This document shows, in pieces, positions 36,274 to 48,539 of a stretch of DNA of 64,000 bases. Every line of letters starts with the position of its first letter. The stretch's first letter is position 1. The stretch is from Zopfochytrium polystomum. Taxonomy: Eukaryota; Chytridiomycota; Chytridiomycetes; Chytridiales; Chytridiaceae. The DNA lies in contig JAIVFJ010000021.1 of assembly GCA_025765615.1 (NCBI GenBank), forward strand, positions 372,001 through 436,000. Direction: 5' to 3'. The position numbers were made by a program, and so were the translations under genes. A model generated the notes under the pieces. That model searched no databases. It was not told the DNA's origin and saw only the letters and a list, made by a program, of their open reading frames with translations.

Positions 36274-37908
36274 ATGGTTGCGGAGCGGCTGCGCCAAGTG
36301 GTGGTGGCCGGCGTCATCGGCCTCACAGCCGTCGTGGCCATCTTCTCCGACATCCCGTCGTACGCTCCCGACCCCGTCTGCCCCGCGACGCGCGCGGAAG
36401 CCGCCGCCGCCATCGACGCATACCGCACCGTCATGGCCGACGCAGCGGCAGCCGCAGCGGCAGCAGCAGCCACAGCCGCAGCAACACCGGCCGATACTCC
36501 CAAACAGGCGAAGAAGAGGCAGCAGCAGAAAAGAACCACCACGACGCCCGATCGCGACAGTGACGACCGCGCCGCGACCGAGGCCAACGACGACAACGAC
36601 GACGACGGCGACGGCGACGGCGACGGCGACGAAGACGTCGAGGACGTCCCCGCTCGCAAAAACAGCCCAGCGAAGCAACCCGGCAGGAAAGCAAAGGCGC
36701 TCGTGTTCCCGCTGGCCGTGCCCAACTACCACTACGTGCACACGGGCCTACACCCGTGGATCGACCGGTGGAACTGCGAGACAACGTTGCTGTTCCGCGC
36801 GGCCGTGGCTGGACGGCGGACTAGCTGGGCACCATCGGCGACGGCGACGGCGACGACCTCGTCGTGGTTGGCCATGCTGACGGGTCCAACGACGACGACA
36901 ACGACCGGCGGCGACGAGTGGGGGCTCGGGTACGCGGCGACGCTGCACGCGGTGCTCCTCTTTGCGGCGTTCATGCACCTCGTCGCGGTCGAGCGCACGC
37001 GCTCGTCGACGCGCTTCCCCTCGTCCTCGCTGGTCCTCGTCGGCTTTGGCGCGCAAGCCGCCTGGGCGCGCGGCGCCGCCGTCGCCCTGGTCTGGCTGAT
37101 CCCCTGGTTCCGCTCGCACCCGGACCCGGCGCGCGCCGCCCACCAGGGCGCCCTCCGCCCGCGCAACCTCGGCTCCGACGTCCAGCTACACTTTGTCGGC
37201 GCCGCCGCGACCGCCTTTGCCCTCCTCTCTGCTGCCGCCGCCGACCCGCGCGTCGCCCCGCCCCAGCGCGCCGCGGCCGTCTTTGCCGCGGTCGTCGCCT
37301 GGCTCGTGTTGCCACTCGCCCTCGCGTCCAGCAAGCTCTTCTCCGGCCCGCGCCCGCGCAACGCCCGCGCCGTCGCGAGCAGGACCGCCGTCGCGTGGTA
37401 CCGCTTCGCCCAGACAGGATACGCCGCGCCAGGGGTGATTGCGTTTCTGCTGGCCGCCCGCGCCGTGCTGCGCTCGCGCCGCGGGTTTGCGGTGTTGACG
37501 GACTTTGTCGGGCGCGCGCTGGGCGGCGGCGGCGGCGGCGGCGACGGTGCGGGGGACGCGTTCGCGGCGGGGTACTTTGTGAAGGAGCTGGCGGCGCTGG
37601 CCGCGTGCGCGGGCCTGTGGGTGCTCGCGGAGCTCGGGTGGCCCGAGCTGAGGCGGTTCGTCGTCGCCAGCGTGTTTGTCGGCCCGGCGTCGGCGCTCAT
37701 GGGCGCCGCGCTCGCCCGGGAGCTCGTCATCGAGGCCGCCATGGTGAGGGAGCGGCCGGATATTCCGGTGATGCTGGCCGACGAGCAGAAGGACGCGGCG
37801 AAGAAGAAGAGCAAGGCAGCGGGGGCGGGGGCGGCGACTACGACGAAGACGACGACGACGATGACGACGACGACCACGACAACGGCGGAGGCGAAAAAGA
37901 CAAAGTAG
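36274..37908 (+). CDS. Hypothetical multi-pass membrane protein
   Basis: An intronless frame of 544 residues that I could not assign to a family. It opens with a membrane anchor (VVVAGVIGLTAVVAIF). An Ala-rich and then Asp/Gly-rich low-complexity loop follows (residues about 50-140), and then NYHYVHTGLHPWIDRWNC. Roughly six further hydrophobic segments can be seen, for example ATLHAVLLFAAFMHLVAV, GAAVALVWLIPWF and LAALAACAGLWVLAELGW. The tail is Lys- and Thr-rich. The ATG at 36274 was chosen because the upstream in-frame extension is encoded by the A-run and gives only poly-Lys. Other long frames on both strands here are GC-bias shadows. Two TM-flanked Arg-rich stretches suggest an endomembrane location. 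Confidence 0.55.
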   Translation: MVAERLRQVVVAGVIGLTAVVAIFSDIPSYAPDPVCPATRAEAAAAIDAYRTVMADAAAAAAAAAATAAATPADTPKQAKKRQQQKRTTTTPDRDSDDRAATEANDDNDDDGDGDGDGDEDVEDVPARKNSPAKQPGRKAKALVFPLAVPNYHYVHTGLHPWIDRWNCETTLLFRAAVAGRRTSWAPSATATATTSSWLAMLTGPTTTTTTGGDEWGLGYAATLHAVLLFAAFMHLVAVERTRSSTRFPSSSLVLVGFGAQAAWARGAAVALVWLIPWFRSHPDPARAAHQGALRPRNLGSDVQLHFVGAAATAFALLSAAAADPRVAPPQRAAAVFAAVVAWLVLPLALASSKLFSGPRPRNARAVASRTAVAWYRFAQTGYAAPGVIAFLLAARAVLRSRRGFAVLTDFVGRALGGGGGGGDGAGDAFAAGYFVKELAALAACAGLWVLAELGWPELRRFVVASVFVGPASALMGAALARELVIEAAMVRERPDIPVMLADEQKDAAKKKSKAAGAGAATTTKTTTTMTTTTTTTAEAKKTK

Positions 37909-38909
37909 TGGAGAGGAGGGGATAGAGACACTCGTACACCAATTAGGTCCGTTCGTCGCTCCTGTCTCTGTGCTCCTAGTATTTTACCGTTCTTCTTGGT
38001 CTGGTGGTGCCCGTTTCACCTTTTCTTCTTCTTTCTTTACTCCGACTTGATTTTCCACTGTGCGGGCTGGCCTGTCTCTCCTGCGTGTGTGTGTGTGTGT
38101 GTGTGTGAGGTATTTCTTCTCCGTTAAGAAGCGATGATGAACGCGCGACGTTTTGGGGTTGGTTCGGTGCGTGGACTTTCTTGCCTGATTTGTTTGTTGG
38201 ACCTGATTGATGCAAATGGGTGGTCGTTGTGCTGCATTTGAAACAAGGAGGGAGAGACAGAGAGAGAGAAACAGGCGAGAGAAGAGAGAAAAAATTAAAA
38301 AAAGAGATTTTCGCGATCCCTTGCCGCGTACCCACAACCAACCAACCAACCCCCCCCTTGACAGCCGCCCTCGAGACCCCGCCCCTTCGTCGGCGAAAGG
38401 CACCTTCTCCCCACAAGCCCCACTAAGTCCCCCCCTCACCCCTTCCGCCCGTCTCGCAAGCCTTGCCTTTCCGATCATCGCCCACCGCCATCCGTCAGTC
38501 GCGCGCTCTTCATCACGCCCATTGGCGGGGTACTCAAGCACACCCACTCACTCGCAGCGCACACGCACGAGAGCCGCCCCGCCCCCCCGAACCGAACTGG
38601 CCCCCCCACCGGCCTCTGCGTTTCCCAGGCAGGCAGGCACACACACGCACACACAGAGAGAGCAGACGATGGTCAACCAGGACGAGGACATGGAGGTATG
38701 CACGGGCATGGAGTGTGGAGATCATGAATGAGGAGAGGGTGGGGGGGGGGCGGGGGAGAGGAGGAACGAAGAACGACTTTTTTTTCCTGTGACCGGCTGG
38801 AGTTTGGAGTGCTCGTGGCTTTCCCCATTTTTTTTTTCTTTTCTCGTTTTTGCTCGTTGAAGAATCTTGTAACGAATATGCAACCCCCTTGGCGCCACAC
38901 ACGACAACC
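37909..38909. other. Intergenic region, possibly with a 5' exon of the ankyrin gene
   Basis: GT repeat at 38086-38108, an A-rich patch near 38290 and CA-rich sequence. An ATG at 38669 opens a 9-codon exon (MVNQDEDME) that ends at a good donor (GAG|GTATGC). It could be the first coding exon of the ankyrin gene if splicing reaches 38937. Confidence 0.45.
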
Positions 38910-39557
38910 ATGCCCACACTCCCCTTCATGCGCAAGAAACTCTACCAAGGTACCTCAGCCGCCATGCTCCTATTTTCTTCATCACTCGGACGCTTCCCGC
39001 CCCCCAACCAATCCTAACCCACCAAACAAACCAAAACCAAAACCAGCAATCCGCGCCGGCTCCGCCGCAACCGTCCGCGACCTCCTCCAGCGCGACCGCA
39101 CGCTCCTCACCCGCCGCTACCGCCCGCCGAACCCAAACCACCCCTCCGCCCCGCGCTACGACCCCGCCGTCGAGCTCGACGCCATCAAGTTCCTCGGCGC
39201 CTACGTCGGCGCCTGCACCCCTCTCGTCCTCGCCCTCCTCGCCGGACAGGACGCCATCGCAAGAGATGTTGTCGAGCGCTGCGTCGGACGCGATGAGGTC
39301 GATGTCGTGTTTGGGGTGAGTGGGGTGGGGGGGGGGCCTTCAGTGTGTGTTTAAACGAATTCGGAAAAAAAAACAACTCCCAAAAGGGCGGCAACACGGC
39401 GCTCCACCTCGCCGCGCTGCTCGGCGTCCGCGACGTCGTCAGGCTGCTGCTGGAGCGCGGCGCGTGCAAGACGGTCAAGAACGGGAAGGGCTTCACCCCC
39501 GTCGACGTGCTGGACGACCCCGAGATGCGGAGCTTGTTTGAGACGTCGTCGTCGTAA
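38910..39557 (+). CDS. Small ankyrin-repeat protein
   Basis: Exons 38910-38949, 39047-39315 and 39387-39557 join in frame to 159 residues. The first repeat is KLYQAIRAGSAATVRDLLQR, the middle part is TPLVLALLAGQDAIARDVV, and the last complete repeat is GNTALHLAALLGVRDVVRLL followed by ERGACKTVKNGKG. Ankyrin repeats bind protein partners; which one is unknown. The start is uncertain. With the good acceptor at 38862 translation would begin at 38910 (MPTLPFMRKK). Joining the 38669-38695 exon to a weak acceptor at 38936 would instead give MVNQDEDMEKLYQAIRAG, which reads naturally but needs a 13-nt exon. Confidence 0.7.
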
Positions 39558-39692
39558 AGGCGGGGGGTGGTTGTCCGGGGGAGAGAGAGCACGGCGGAAT
39601 GAAGGTGCATCCCGGGGTATTGAATGGCATTAGGTCATTAGGTTCGAGGTGGAGGCGGGAGAACCGTCTTTTATATTATTATTATTAGAGAT

Positions 39693-42222
39693 TCAAGCGT
39701 CTGCCGAAAGGCTCTCTACCCGTCCCGCGTCCCCGCCTCCGCCGTCCGCGCACCACCCCGCGCCGTCCGCCCCGCACGCTGTCCCCGCCCCCGCGGCCAC
39801 CAACGCAAACCCGTCCGCCGCCGTGGACACCGCAAACCCCGCCGTCGTCGTCGTCGTGCCGCACGACTCGTCGCTCGCCGTCGCCGTTCCGCCGCCGCCG
39901 CCGCCCCCGTCGCTCGATGACGACGCGGCCGCCGGCAACCCGTCGTCGCCGCCCGCTGAGGGCGTTATCGACCACGACGGCGGGGACACCGGCATCGCGC
40001 CCGTCGTCGGGGCTGTGGCCGTCGCCGCCCCCGCCGACGCCGACGCCGCCGACGCAACGTCCGCGAGCGCTGAAGTTGTCGTCGTCGTCGTCGTCGCCTC
40101 CGTCGGCGTGACGGTGACGGACGCAACGTCGCCCTGCGCTTGCGCGCTCGGCGGAGCCGCCACGTCGTCGCCCGCGGCGGCGGCGGCGGCGGCGGCCGTA
40201 GAACTGTTTGTTGTTGTTGATGCTGCGGTTTGCGGCGGTTGCTCGAGCGGCCAGAGTGTCGTGCGGAAGTACGCCCACGCGGAGGAGGACGACGGCGATG
40301 GCGTCGCTTGCGCTTCGTTCACGTCAAAGTCCTGCTTCATTATTTTAATTTCTTTTTTAAGGCAGGTGGGCGGTTCGCGGGAGCTGCACGGGGGAGCAGT
40401 GCGAAGAGGGGCTAGAGAGGAAGGCAGGGGGTTGGGGCGCGTGGGTCGGGGTTTGTGTGTGCTTACCGTTGCGGACGGCCTGGGATCCGAGCCGGCGACG
40501 GCGCTGGCGGGCTCCACACCGTAGGGACTGCCCTGCGCCGACGCCGCGATTGAAGCTGTGCTCTGTGTCGGCGACCGCGGTGGCGGCGGCGGCGACGGTA
40601 GCACGAGCGGCCATATGGTCGTGCTGCCGTACGCCACCCACGACGACACAGGCGTTGGTGGGTCCGCCGCCGTGGGGAATTCCATCGCGGTTGTTGAAGG
40701 TGGCGGTGCGTGGTCTCCGGGAGGTGGAGCGAAAGAGGAATCCGAGCCGACAGTGGACGGCTCCACTCGGTAGAGAGTGCCGCTTCGCGCCGGCTCCGCG
40801 CTCGTCGGCGCGCCGCTCTGTGTCGGCGATGACGGTGGAGACGGTAGCACGACCGGCCACACGGTCGAACTGCCGTACGCCCAGGCGGGCCTTTCGGCAA
40901 AAGAGGGCGTTGCAGTGGACGATGTAGCGGGTGATTCCGCCGTGGCTGATGACTGCGGTGGTGCGTAGTCGGTCTTTTTTGGCGGGAGATGAACGGTCGT
41001 GAGGAGAGGACACGATGCCCGAGAGTACTTTCGCGGAACTAAGGGTTGCTCACCTTTGCGGACTGTGGAAGACTCGACGCGACCAAGCCGGCGGCGGCGG
41101 TGGAGGGCTCAACCCGGTAGGGACTGCCGCTCTGCGCCGCCTCCGAGGTCGAAGTGGAACCCTGCGACGGTGGCTGCGGCACGAGCGGCCACGGCCACAT
41201 GGCCATGCTGATGTAGGCCCAAGAGGACGAGGGCCTCTGCGTCGGTGGGTCGGCCGCCGAGGGCGATTCAGTCGGGCTTGTTGACGGCGGTGCAGACGGG
41301 ACCGCCCGGTTGGGACTGCCGCTGCGCGCCGTCTCCGCGGTTGCGGCGGCGGTGGAGGGTGGTGGCGACGGCGGCGGAGGCGGCAGCGGTGGAACCAGCG
41401 TCGCGGTCGGCACGCGGTCGGCGAGGGTGGCGGGCGCGCCGTCCCTGCCGGCTGCCTCGCGCGTCGGCACCGACACCGTGGCCACCGTAAAGAGCCATGT
41501 GGGGGGACCGAACACTATAGTGGACGGCGGCCTGGGTTTGGACGAGGACGGCGGCGGCGGCGGCCCCGCGGTCGGTGCCGCGGTCGGCCCCGAGACGACG
41601 TGCGCACGCGTTTGCACGGTCAGCAGCGCGGCGGCGTCTGCTGCGTCGGCGTCCGTTGCGCTCGGTGTCTCGTCGTCCGCTGGCTCCGGCGTATCGGATT
41701 CGGCAGGGAGCGCGGTCGCCGGTTGGCTGGTTAGCGATTGCGGTGGTTGGGTGGTGGTTGGCGATGACGGCTGCGCGGCGGTGAGAGCCGTGCAGTAGCA
41801 TTGCGTTGGTACGTTGTGTAAGCGAAAGACTTGGACGACCAAATTATCAGCGATGGGCAAAGATAACGTACCCAGGGCAAGAGCGGCGGTGACGACGGAG
41901 GAAGCGTAGTGGTGTTGCCGACCCAAGCAGGTGTCGTGGTGGTTGACTGCGACGCGCTTATTATACCCTGCCCCGCCAAGGACGCCGACGTCAACTCAGC
42001 GGACGCGACGGACGACGTTGTGGGTCCCGGGCTCGAGAACCCGGCAGTCGAGCTGGAGCTGGGGGAAGGAACGAAAGAGATGCTGCTTTCCTGCGAGGAC
42101 GCTGTCGGGTCCGGAAGGTATGTGGTTATGGTGTGGTAGCGTGTGGTCGTGATCGTAGTAGTGACGATCTGGCAGCAGGGAGGGTTACCACGATGCGCAG
42201 GAATGGAGGAGAAAAACCGTGA
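39693..42222 (-). CDS. Ser/Thr/Pro-rich repeat protein, probably extracellular (5' end unresolved)
   Basis: Minus-strand exons 42222-41872, 41770-41054, 40952-40467 and 40334-39693 join with every exon a whole number of codons, giving at least 731 residues. The front is Cys/Thr-rich (PPCCQIVTTTITTTRYHTIT), a style common at fungal cell surfaces. The body has about five degenerate 60-75-residue units built on WAYGSTTIWPLVLPSPP followed after a spacer by SGSPYRVEPS. The C-terminus is Ala/Thr-rich with poly-Gly. No catalytic domain is visible, and a mucin-like wall protein is the best guess. A start codon and signal peptide were not found; a strong donor (GAG|GTACGTGAG) at about 42262 suggests a further 5' exon. 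Confidence 0.6.
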
Positions 42223-44323
42223 CTGTGTAATCTTTCTGAATTAACCCCGCCCGCTCACGTACCTCTATGTAGTCACTAAACAGGTGGGTCGTTTGGAGCG
42301 CCAGAGGATTAGAAAATGTCGCGCAGCATGCGAGGAACTTTTCCTGTTCAAGGCTCCATTTTCACACTCCATGTTCCCCATGCTCTCATCCCTCACCTCC
42401 CGGCATCCCTGCGCCCGACGACTACCGGCCAAGCAGCGGCAATGGCGGGACCCTCTGTAAAGCGGCAGCACCAGAGAACCGTGGCAGCGGCGACGGCCGA
42501 CGCTGCAAGACGTGCCGAAGTGGAGCACCCTGCCGGGGCGCGGAGTGTCTCGCGGGGACTGCATTGAAATGGCGCTCTGGCTGCGGAGGGCGAGGGGCGG
42601 AGGCGCATTCCAGAAAAATCATCTAAATTATTCCACCCTCTCTCTCTCACACACAAACACCCTTTGCAATCTATTTCTCGCTAATGATAATGCTCGGCAA
42701 AATTTTTCGTTTGCTCGAGCCCGTTCGCATTCCTTCGTGAAAAAAACTCAGACTCCTCCAACCCGCCCCCTACCTTCATTTCCGTTTCCTAACTGAAACT
42801 ACCGTCTCTCCGCAGTAATTATCAGAGTTCAATAACATTTTGAAATTTTTGTTCACCTCACTTCAAAGTGACTTAATAGCCACCATGTGAGTTCCTAATG
42901 AGACAGCAAATGAAGTTTGCATCCTGCAAAGAAGTAGCAGAGTCGTAGATGCAGATTCAATCCCGACAAGACCGTTTTGTGGAAACGGCTAGTCTGACGA
43001 AGATTAATAATGTTCGTAATAATTGAGACCATTACAAGGATCGCAGAACTTCGCCATTACAATGGCTGGGATGAAGTCTGGACAAAGCTTCGCTGAGCAA
43101 AACAGCTCAGTCGGTGCCCGAGAGTCCGTGATGGTTGACCAATTCCTTCCCACCGCAAAGGTGGTTTCGAAGGGGAAACGAGACGACGAAACAGCAATAA
43201 AATTGTGGACTAAAGATGTGTATTTTCTCTCTCCCTCACGGTGGGCTCCTCACACTAGCATGGAGTGCGCGCCAAGGCGGGTGGTCTTTTGTGCAACGCA
43301 GGTCGGCGTTCGAAAAGTTTGGAAGCTTCCAGGCTCCTGCTTCTTTTCGTTGGCTTTGGCTAAATGGGTGTAGCCTACAACAAAAGGTCATGCAAACTTG
43401 GGAATCGTCCTCCCTAAGCGCAAACTCTTAGTTTTATTGGTGCATATTCAAAATTGGCTGCCACCAGTGTTTCGTTGCCAACCAACTGCCAACCGTCAAA
43501 TAGCACTTGATGAACAACAACGAACCGCCTCTTTTCAGAAGATTCATTCCGTTCAATGAACGAGAGTATTTGAGGACGGCCCCGCAGAGATGAACTCTGG
43601 AGCAGCGGCGGCTTTGGTGTTTTTATTGCTCTAACAATTTCCATGGTTTTGATAAACAGTTGAAAGTGGCATAGCATTAGATTTTTGGCTTCGAGGCAGT
43701 GAGTGAATGGTAAGAGGATAAGTGACGCATCAGGTTTCAGAGGCAGCTGTCACCACGGTGTATTTGAAAGATTAAAGTGTTTATCGACTCGGATCCCCAA
43801 CAACGGCGTAGAAAACCGAAGGTAGGAGCAAGTACTCTTTCAACCCTCAGTCCCTAAAGGACGCCCCACTTCAGCATCGGCTGAATTTTTTTTTCAAGAG
43901 CGAAGGAGAGAAGTCCCATCTTCGACTGGCCGTTGCTTGGCCCCTGTCACTTTCGCGGGGGCTGTTGTTGGAGTATTATTTACTAGCGCCCGACGGATCT
44001 ACTGAGAGTTTCGCGGAAGTGTGGGATTTGCTTACAAACCTTCTTCTCGTCTTAGAGAGAGAGAGAGAGAGAGAGAGAGAGCTCTCACTTTGACCTCCCT
44101 CTCTCAATCACACACGCACCCTCCCACCGCCAAGACCGCCCGTATGACGGAACAACCATTCCTGTCTCTCTGCCTATCGACACAAAAATTTCTGTAAACA
44201 TTCACACGCGTACATCGCAGTCGGGAAATTTGGCAAATTGATATAAATACTGATTCCTGAATTCTTTCCTGCTTGTCGAAAGCACAAGCAACACCGCACG
44301 CGCAAGTCAAACAAGTAATAACG
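42223..44323. other. Intergenic region, no gene seen
   Basis: Mostly unique AT-richer sequence. It holds a GA microsatellite at 44056-44080 and several short open frames that look random. A tRNA-like string near 42957 lacks a cloverleaf. Confidence 0.45.
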
Positions 44324-45905
<1,582 letters not shown>

Positions 45906-46638
45906 TTTGGATGGGAAGAAAATATCCCTAAAAGGGTTGGAAGGAGGGATCGGATTCCGCCTCACGTCCTTCAGCGCCTGCAACGCTACTTCTTCTTTTG
46001 TGCTGCGATGTTTCATGAGTGGTTTTGGGGTGGCCAAGGCTTTCTTCTCTCTCCCTTTTTTCAGGATGAAATGCCGTGAAAAAAGTGCGACAATCTAGCG
46101 AAACAAAGCGATGGATAGTTCCGAAAATCATTAACGCCTTTGGGTCCTGGTTGCAAATACCACATTTGGTACCTTACCCCCCCATTAGACATTGCCAGCA
46201 TCCCAAAAGCTTTTCTCTCATCCCCCATCTCGTGCCAAAAAAGAAAATCAGAAGTTTCCACACATAGTAAAGAAGTTGCGGAGGACTTGTCTAGGAAGAT
46301 GTCAATGTTGATATCTTTTTTTTTTTTTTTTCTTTCTTTTTCGGAATCATACCAAATATTACCCAGTGCACACCCAGACGTCTCTCGCTTTATATGGTTC
46401 GAGTATGCGTTTTTGCGTAATGCTCTTTGAGAAGCAAAAAAATACGTTGCAATGATTTTTGTTATCAAGATCCGGGGGCTTATGTGATTGAGATCAACAC
46501 GGAAACCCCAAAAGTTTTTCGTCTAATATACAAGTGTATGTTGCTGTAAGTTCTTTCAAAAAACCTCACGCTTGGATTAAAGAATAGCTTCTGAACCCTT
46601 GCTGCAAAAAACTGGACAACAAACAAACGAACAGCAGG
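45906..46638. other. Intergenic region, no gene seen
   Basis: AT-rich sequence with a T-run at 46317-46331. No protein was recognised. Confidence 0.45.
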
Positions 46639-47350
46639 GTGGCAAATGTTTCCATGGCAGTGCCACCCGCCACTACGTGCTACTACTCGGCCTCCATGTG
46701 CAGAACTCTGCGAGGACTGCTTCAATCTGAACGAAACTTGACGTGGAGTCACGTCCTCATCAGAGCTACAGCCCCTGATCTCTGTGGTCGCTTGATCAAA
46801 ATGCACAGCAATGTGCTCCGCCTCCACAGCATCAAAAGGACAGCGGGGTCCCACGCTACGACTACACAGTCAATCATTCCATGCCATCGCGACACTGGCA
46901 GCCTGAGCCACCTACCAAAGGCAGGATGCCCTCCGAAGCTTATCGAGAACAATTTCTGCAGTCTATTTCGAGCAACGAGGGGCTCGGTCGAGAAGCGTAG
47001 GCAGACTCTTCAGGATCTTTCAAACACCGTAAATGCCGCTCGCGACAATCCAGCCTTGAAGCGAACCATTCAGAGTGCTCTTTCCGCAGTTGGGGAAAGT
47101 CATTTGGACTGTCGAGGCATCATTTGAGACAGGAAAGCAAGGAAGGGTCCGCGTGTGGAGGAGAGCAGGCGAGGAGCTCCATGGAGTGTGCCTGCAAGGA
47201 ATTTATCAAGAGTGGGCGGCAGTCGTTTTCGATTTGGGCCTGCTTTCATGCCAATAAGCCAGGCAGCTACCCATTTGTGGACAGACGAGTTAAAGCTGCT
47301 CAGTACGTGGAAATCCTGGAAGGCGAACGTCAAAGTTTTTTTTTTTGAGT
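46639..47350 (+). pseudogene. Second Tc1/mariner transposase remnant
   Basis: Plus-strand fragments in several frames match the copy at 30670-31860 in order. GCPPKLIENNF resembles the helix-turn-helix linker. KVIWTVEASFETGKQGRVRV is followed by WRRAGEELHGVCLQG and, after a frame change, ACFHANKPGSYPFVDRR and AAQYVEILEGE. The first catalytic Asp is Val here (WTVEASFE against WTDKATFE), and the region after the second catalytic position is missing. It is inactive and more decayed than the first copy. Confidence 0.7.
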
Positions 47351-47893
47351 TTCTATTTGAAGATAGCGAAAACAAAGATGTTTTTGATTAGCATTACAAT
47401 GGTTCTGCTCACACAGCCAAACGAGTTCGTGAGTAATTTCACAACATGGGGCTCATTCTCATGGCTTGGCAAACTGTTCGGTGCTGCTGCGGGAGGTTTG
47501 ACTTCCCCCTTTTTAACCGGAACTCATGGTCTTGAAACGCGTGTGTGTTCGCTAGCGTATACTTTTGCATGGAGACTTGAGGATTCAGTATTTGGTAGGT
47601 TGGCGCCAGCCCACTCCCCCCCAAAAAAAAAGCAAAAGCGAGTGGGCTTGGGGTCAACAGGCGCACAAAGTAAGGGCCGACCTGGCTGGACGATTTCGAC
47701 CTGACGTTGCTACAAGCGGGAGGCGTGTTTAAGGAATCGTATTAAAAAAAAACAAACAAACAGTAACCCGTCCCTCGAAGGAGGCAACAGTCTTTCGAAT
47801 CGGTTCTCCGCATAGTTTCTTCTTCGGGGCACTTTAGGGACAACATCTCACCACCAGTTGCGTGATGTGCCCGTTCAATTTTCTTTCTCGTTT

Positions 47894-47926
<33 letters not shown>

Positions 47927-48539
47927 GTTTGGTGGATTCTGAACTGTCTGCGGCTTCATCAAAAGGGCCGGCGGTGGCAGCATACTTTGTCGGAGAAGTT
48001 GGGGGGTCACAGTAAAAGAAGAGAGGAAGGAGGAGGGAAGGGGAAGGCCCGACGGGGGGAGGAGTAATAAAACCTGGATGTGTGCAAGGAAAGGCGGGAA
48101 GAAGGGAAGGGCGAGGAGTCTGTCGCTAACGCGAAAAAAAAGGGGCCATAAAAAAAAAAACAGAACGAGGAGCAGACTACCCACACGGCGTTGAGGAGGC
48201 GGGAGTGCGAGGAAAACACTACGGAGGAACGATGGGAGACAGACGGACAGAAAATGCAGACACATACGACACACAAACACACACATCCCGCGTATTCTCA
48301 GAAGTAAGAAAAAGAAAAGGCAGCGCAAGAAAAACGAGGTTGGGTAAGTCAAATCCGGAACGGAAAGAGTGAGGGAAAATGAAAGGAAGATCGGTCGTGG
48401 TACGAAAGTGCTGTCCGATTCGAAAGCAATACCTAAGAGAAGAAAAAAAAAATAAGAAAAAAAAGGAAGGCTGGCGCGAAAACAAGAAAAAGGGTCACTC
48501 CAACTCACAAAGAGGACAGCCCCTCCCGTTTGCCCTATT
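47351..48539. other. Intergenic region downstream of the WW-domain gene
   Basis: A T-run at about 47898-47925 and GA-rich sequence from 48015 to 48480. No coding frame was recognised. Confidence 0.5.

Noticed and set aside
36732..37931. Long antisense and +2 frames across the orphan membrane protein
   Set aside because: Composition is Ala/Ser/Arg/Pro-rich with no hydrophobic pattern. The chosen plus frame has coherent membrane segments and a suitable start.
42940..42980. String resembling a tRNA B box (CAGATTCAATCCCG)
   Set aside because: No cloverleaf, no A box at the right distance and no CCA-side pairing could be found.
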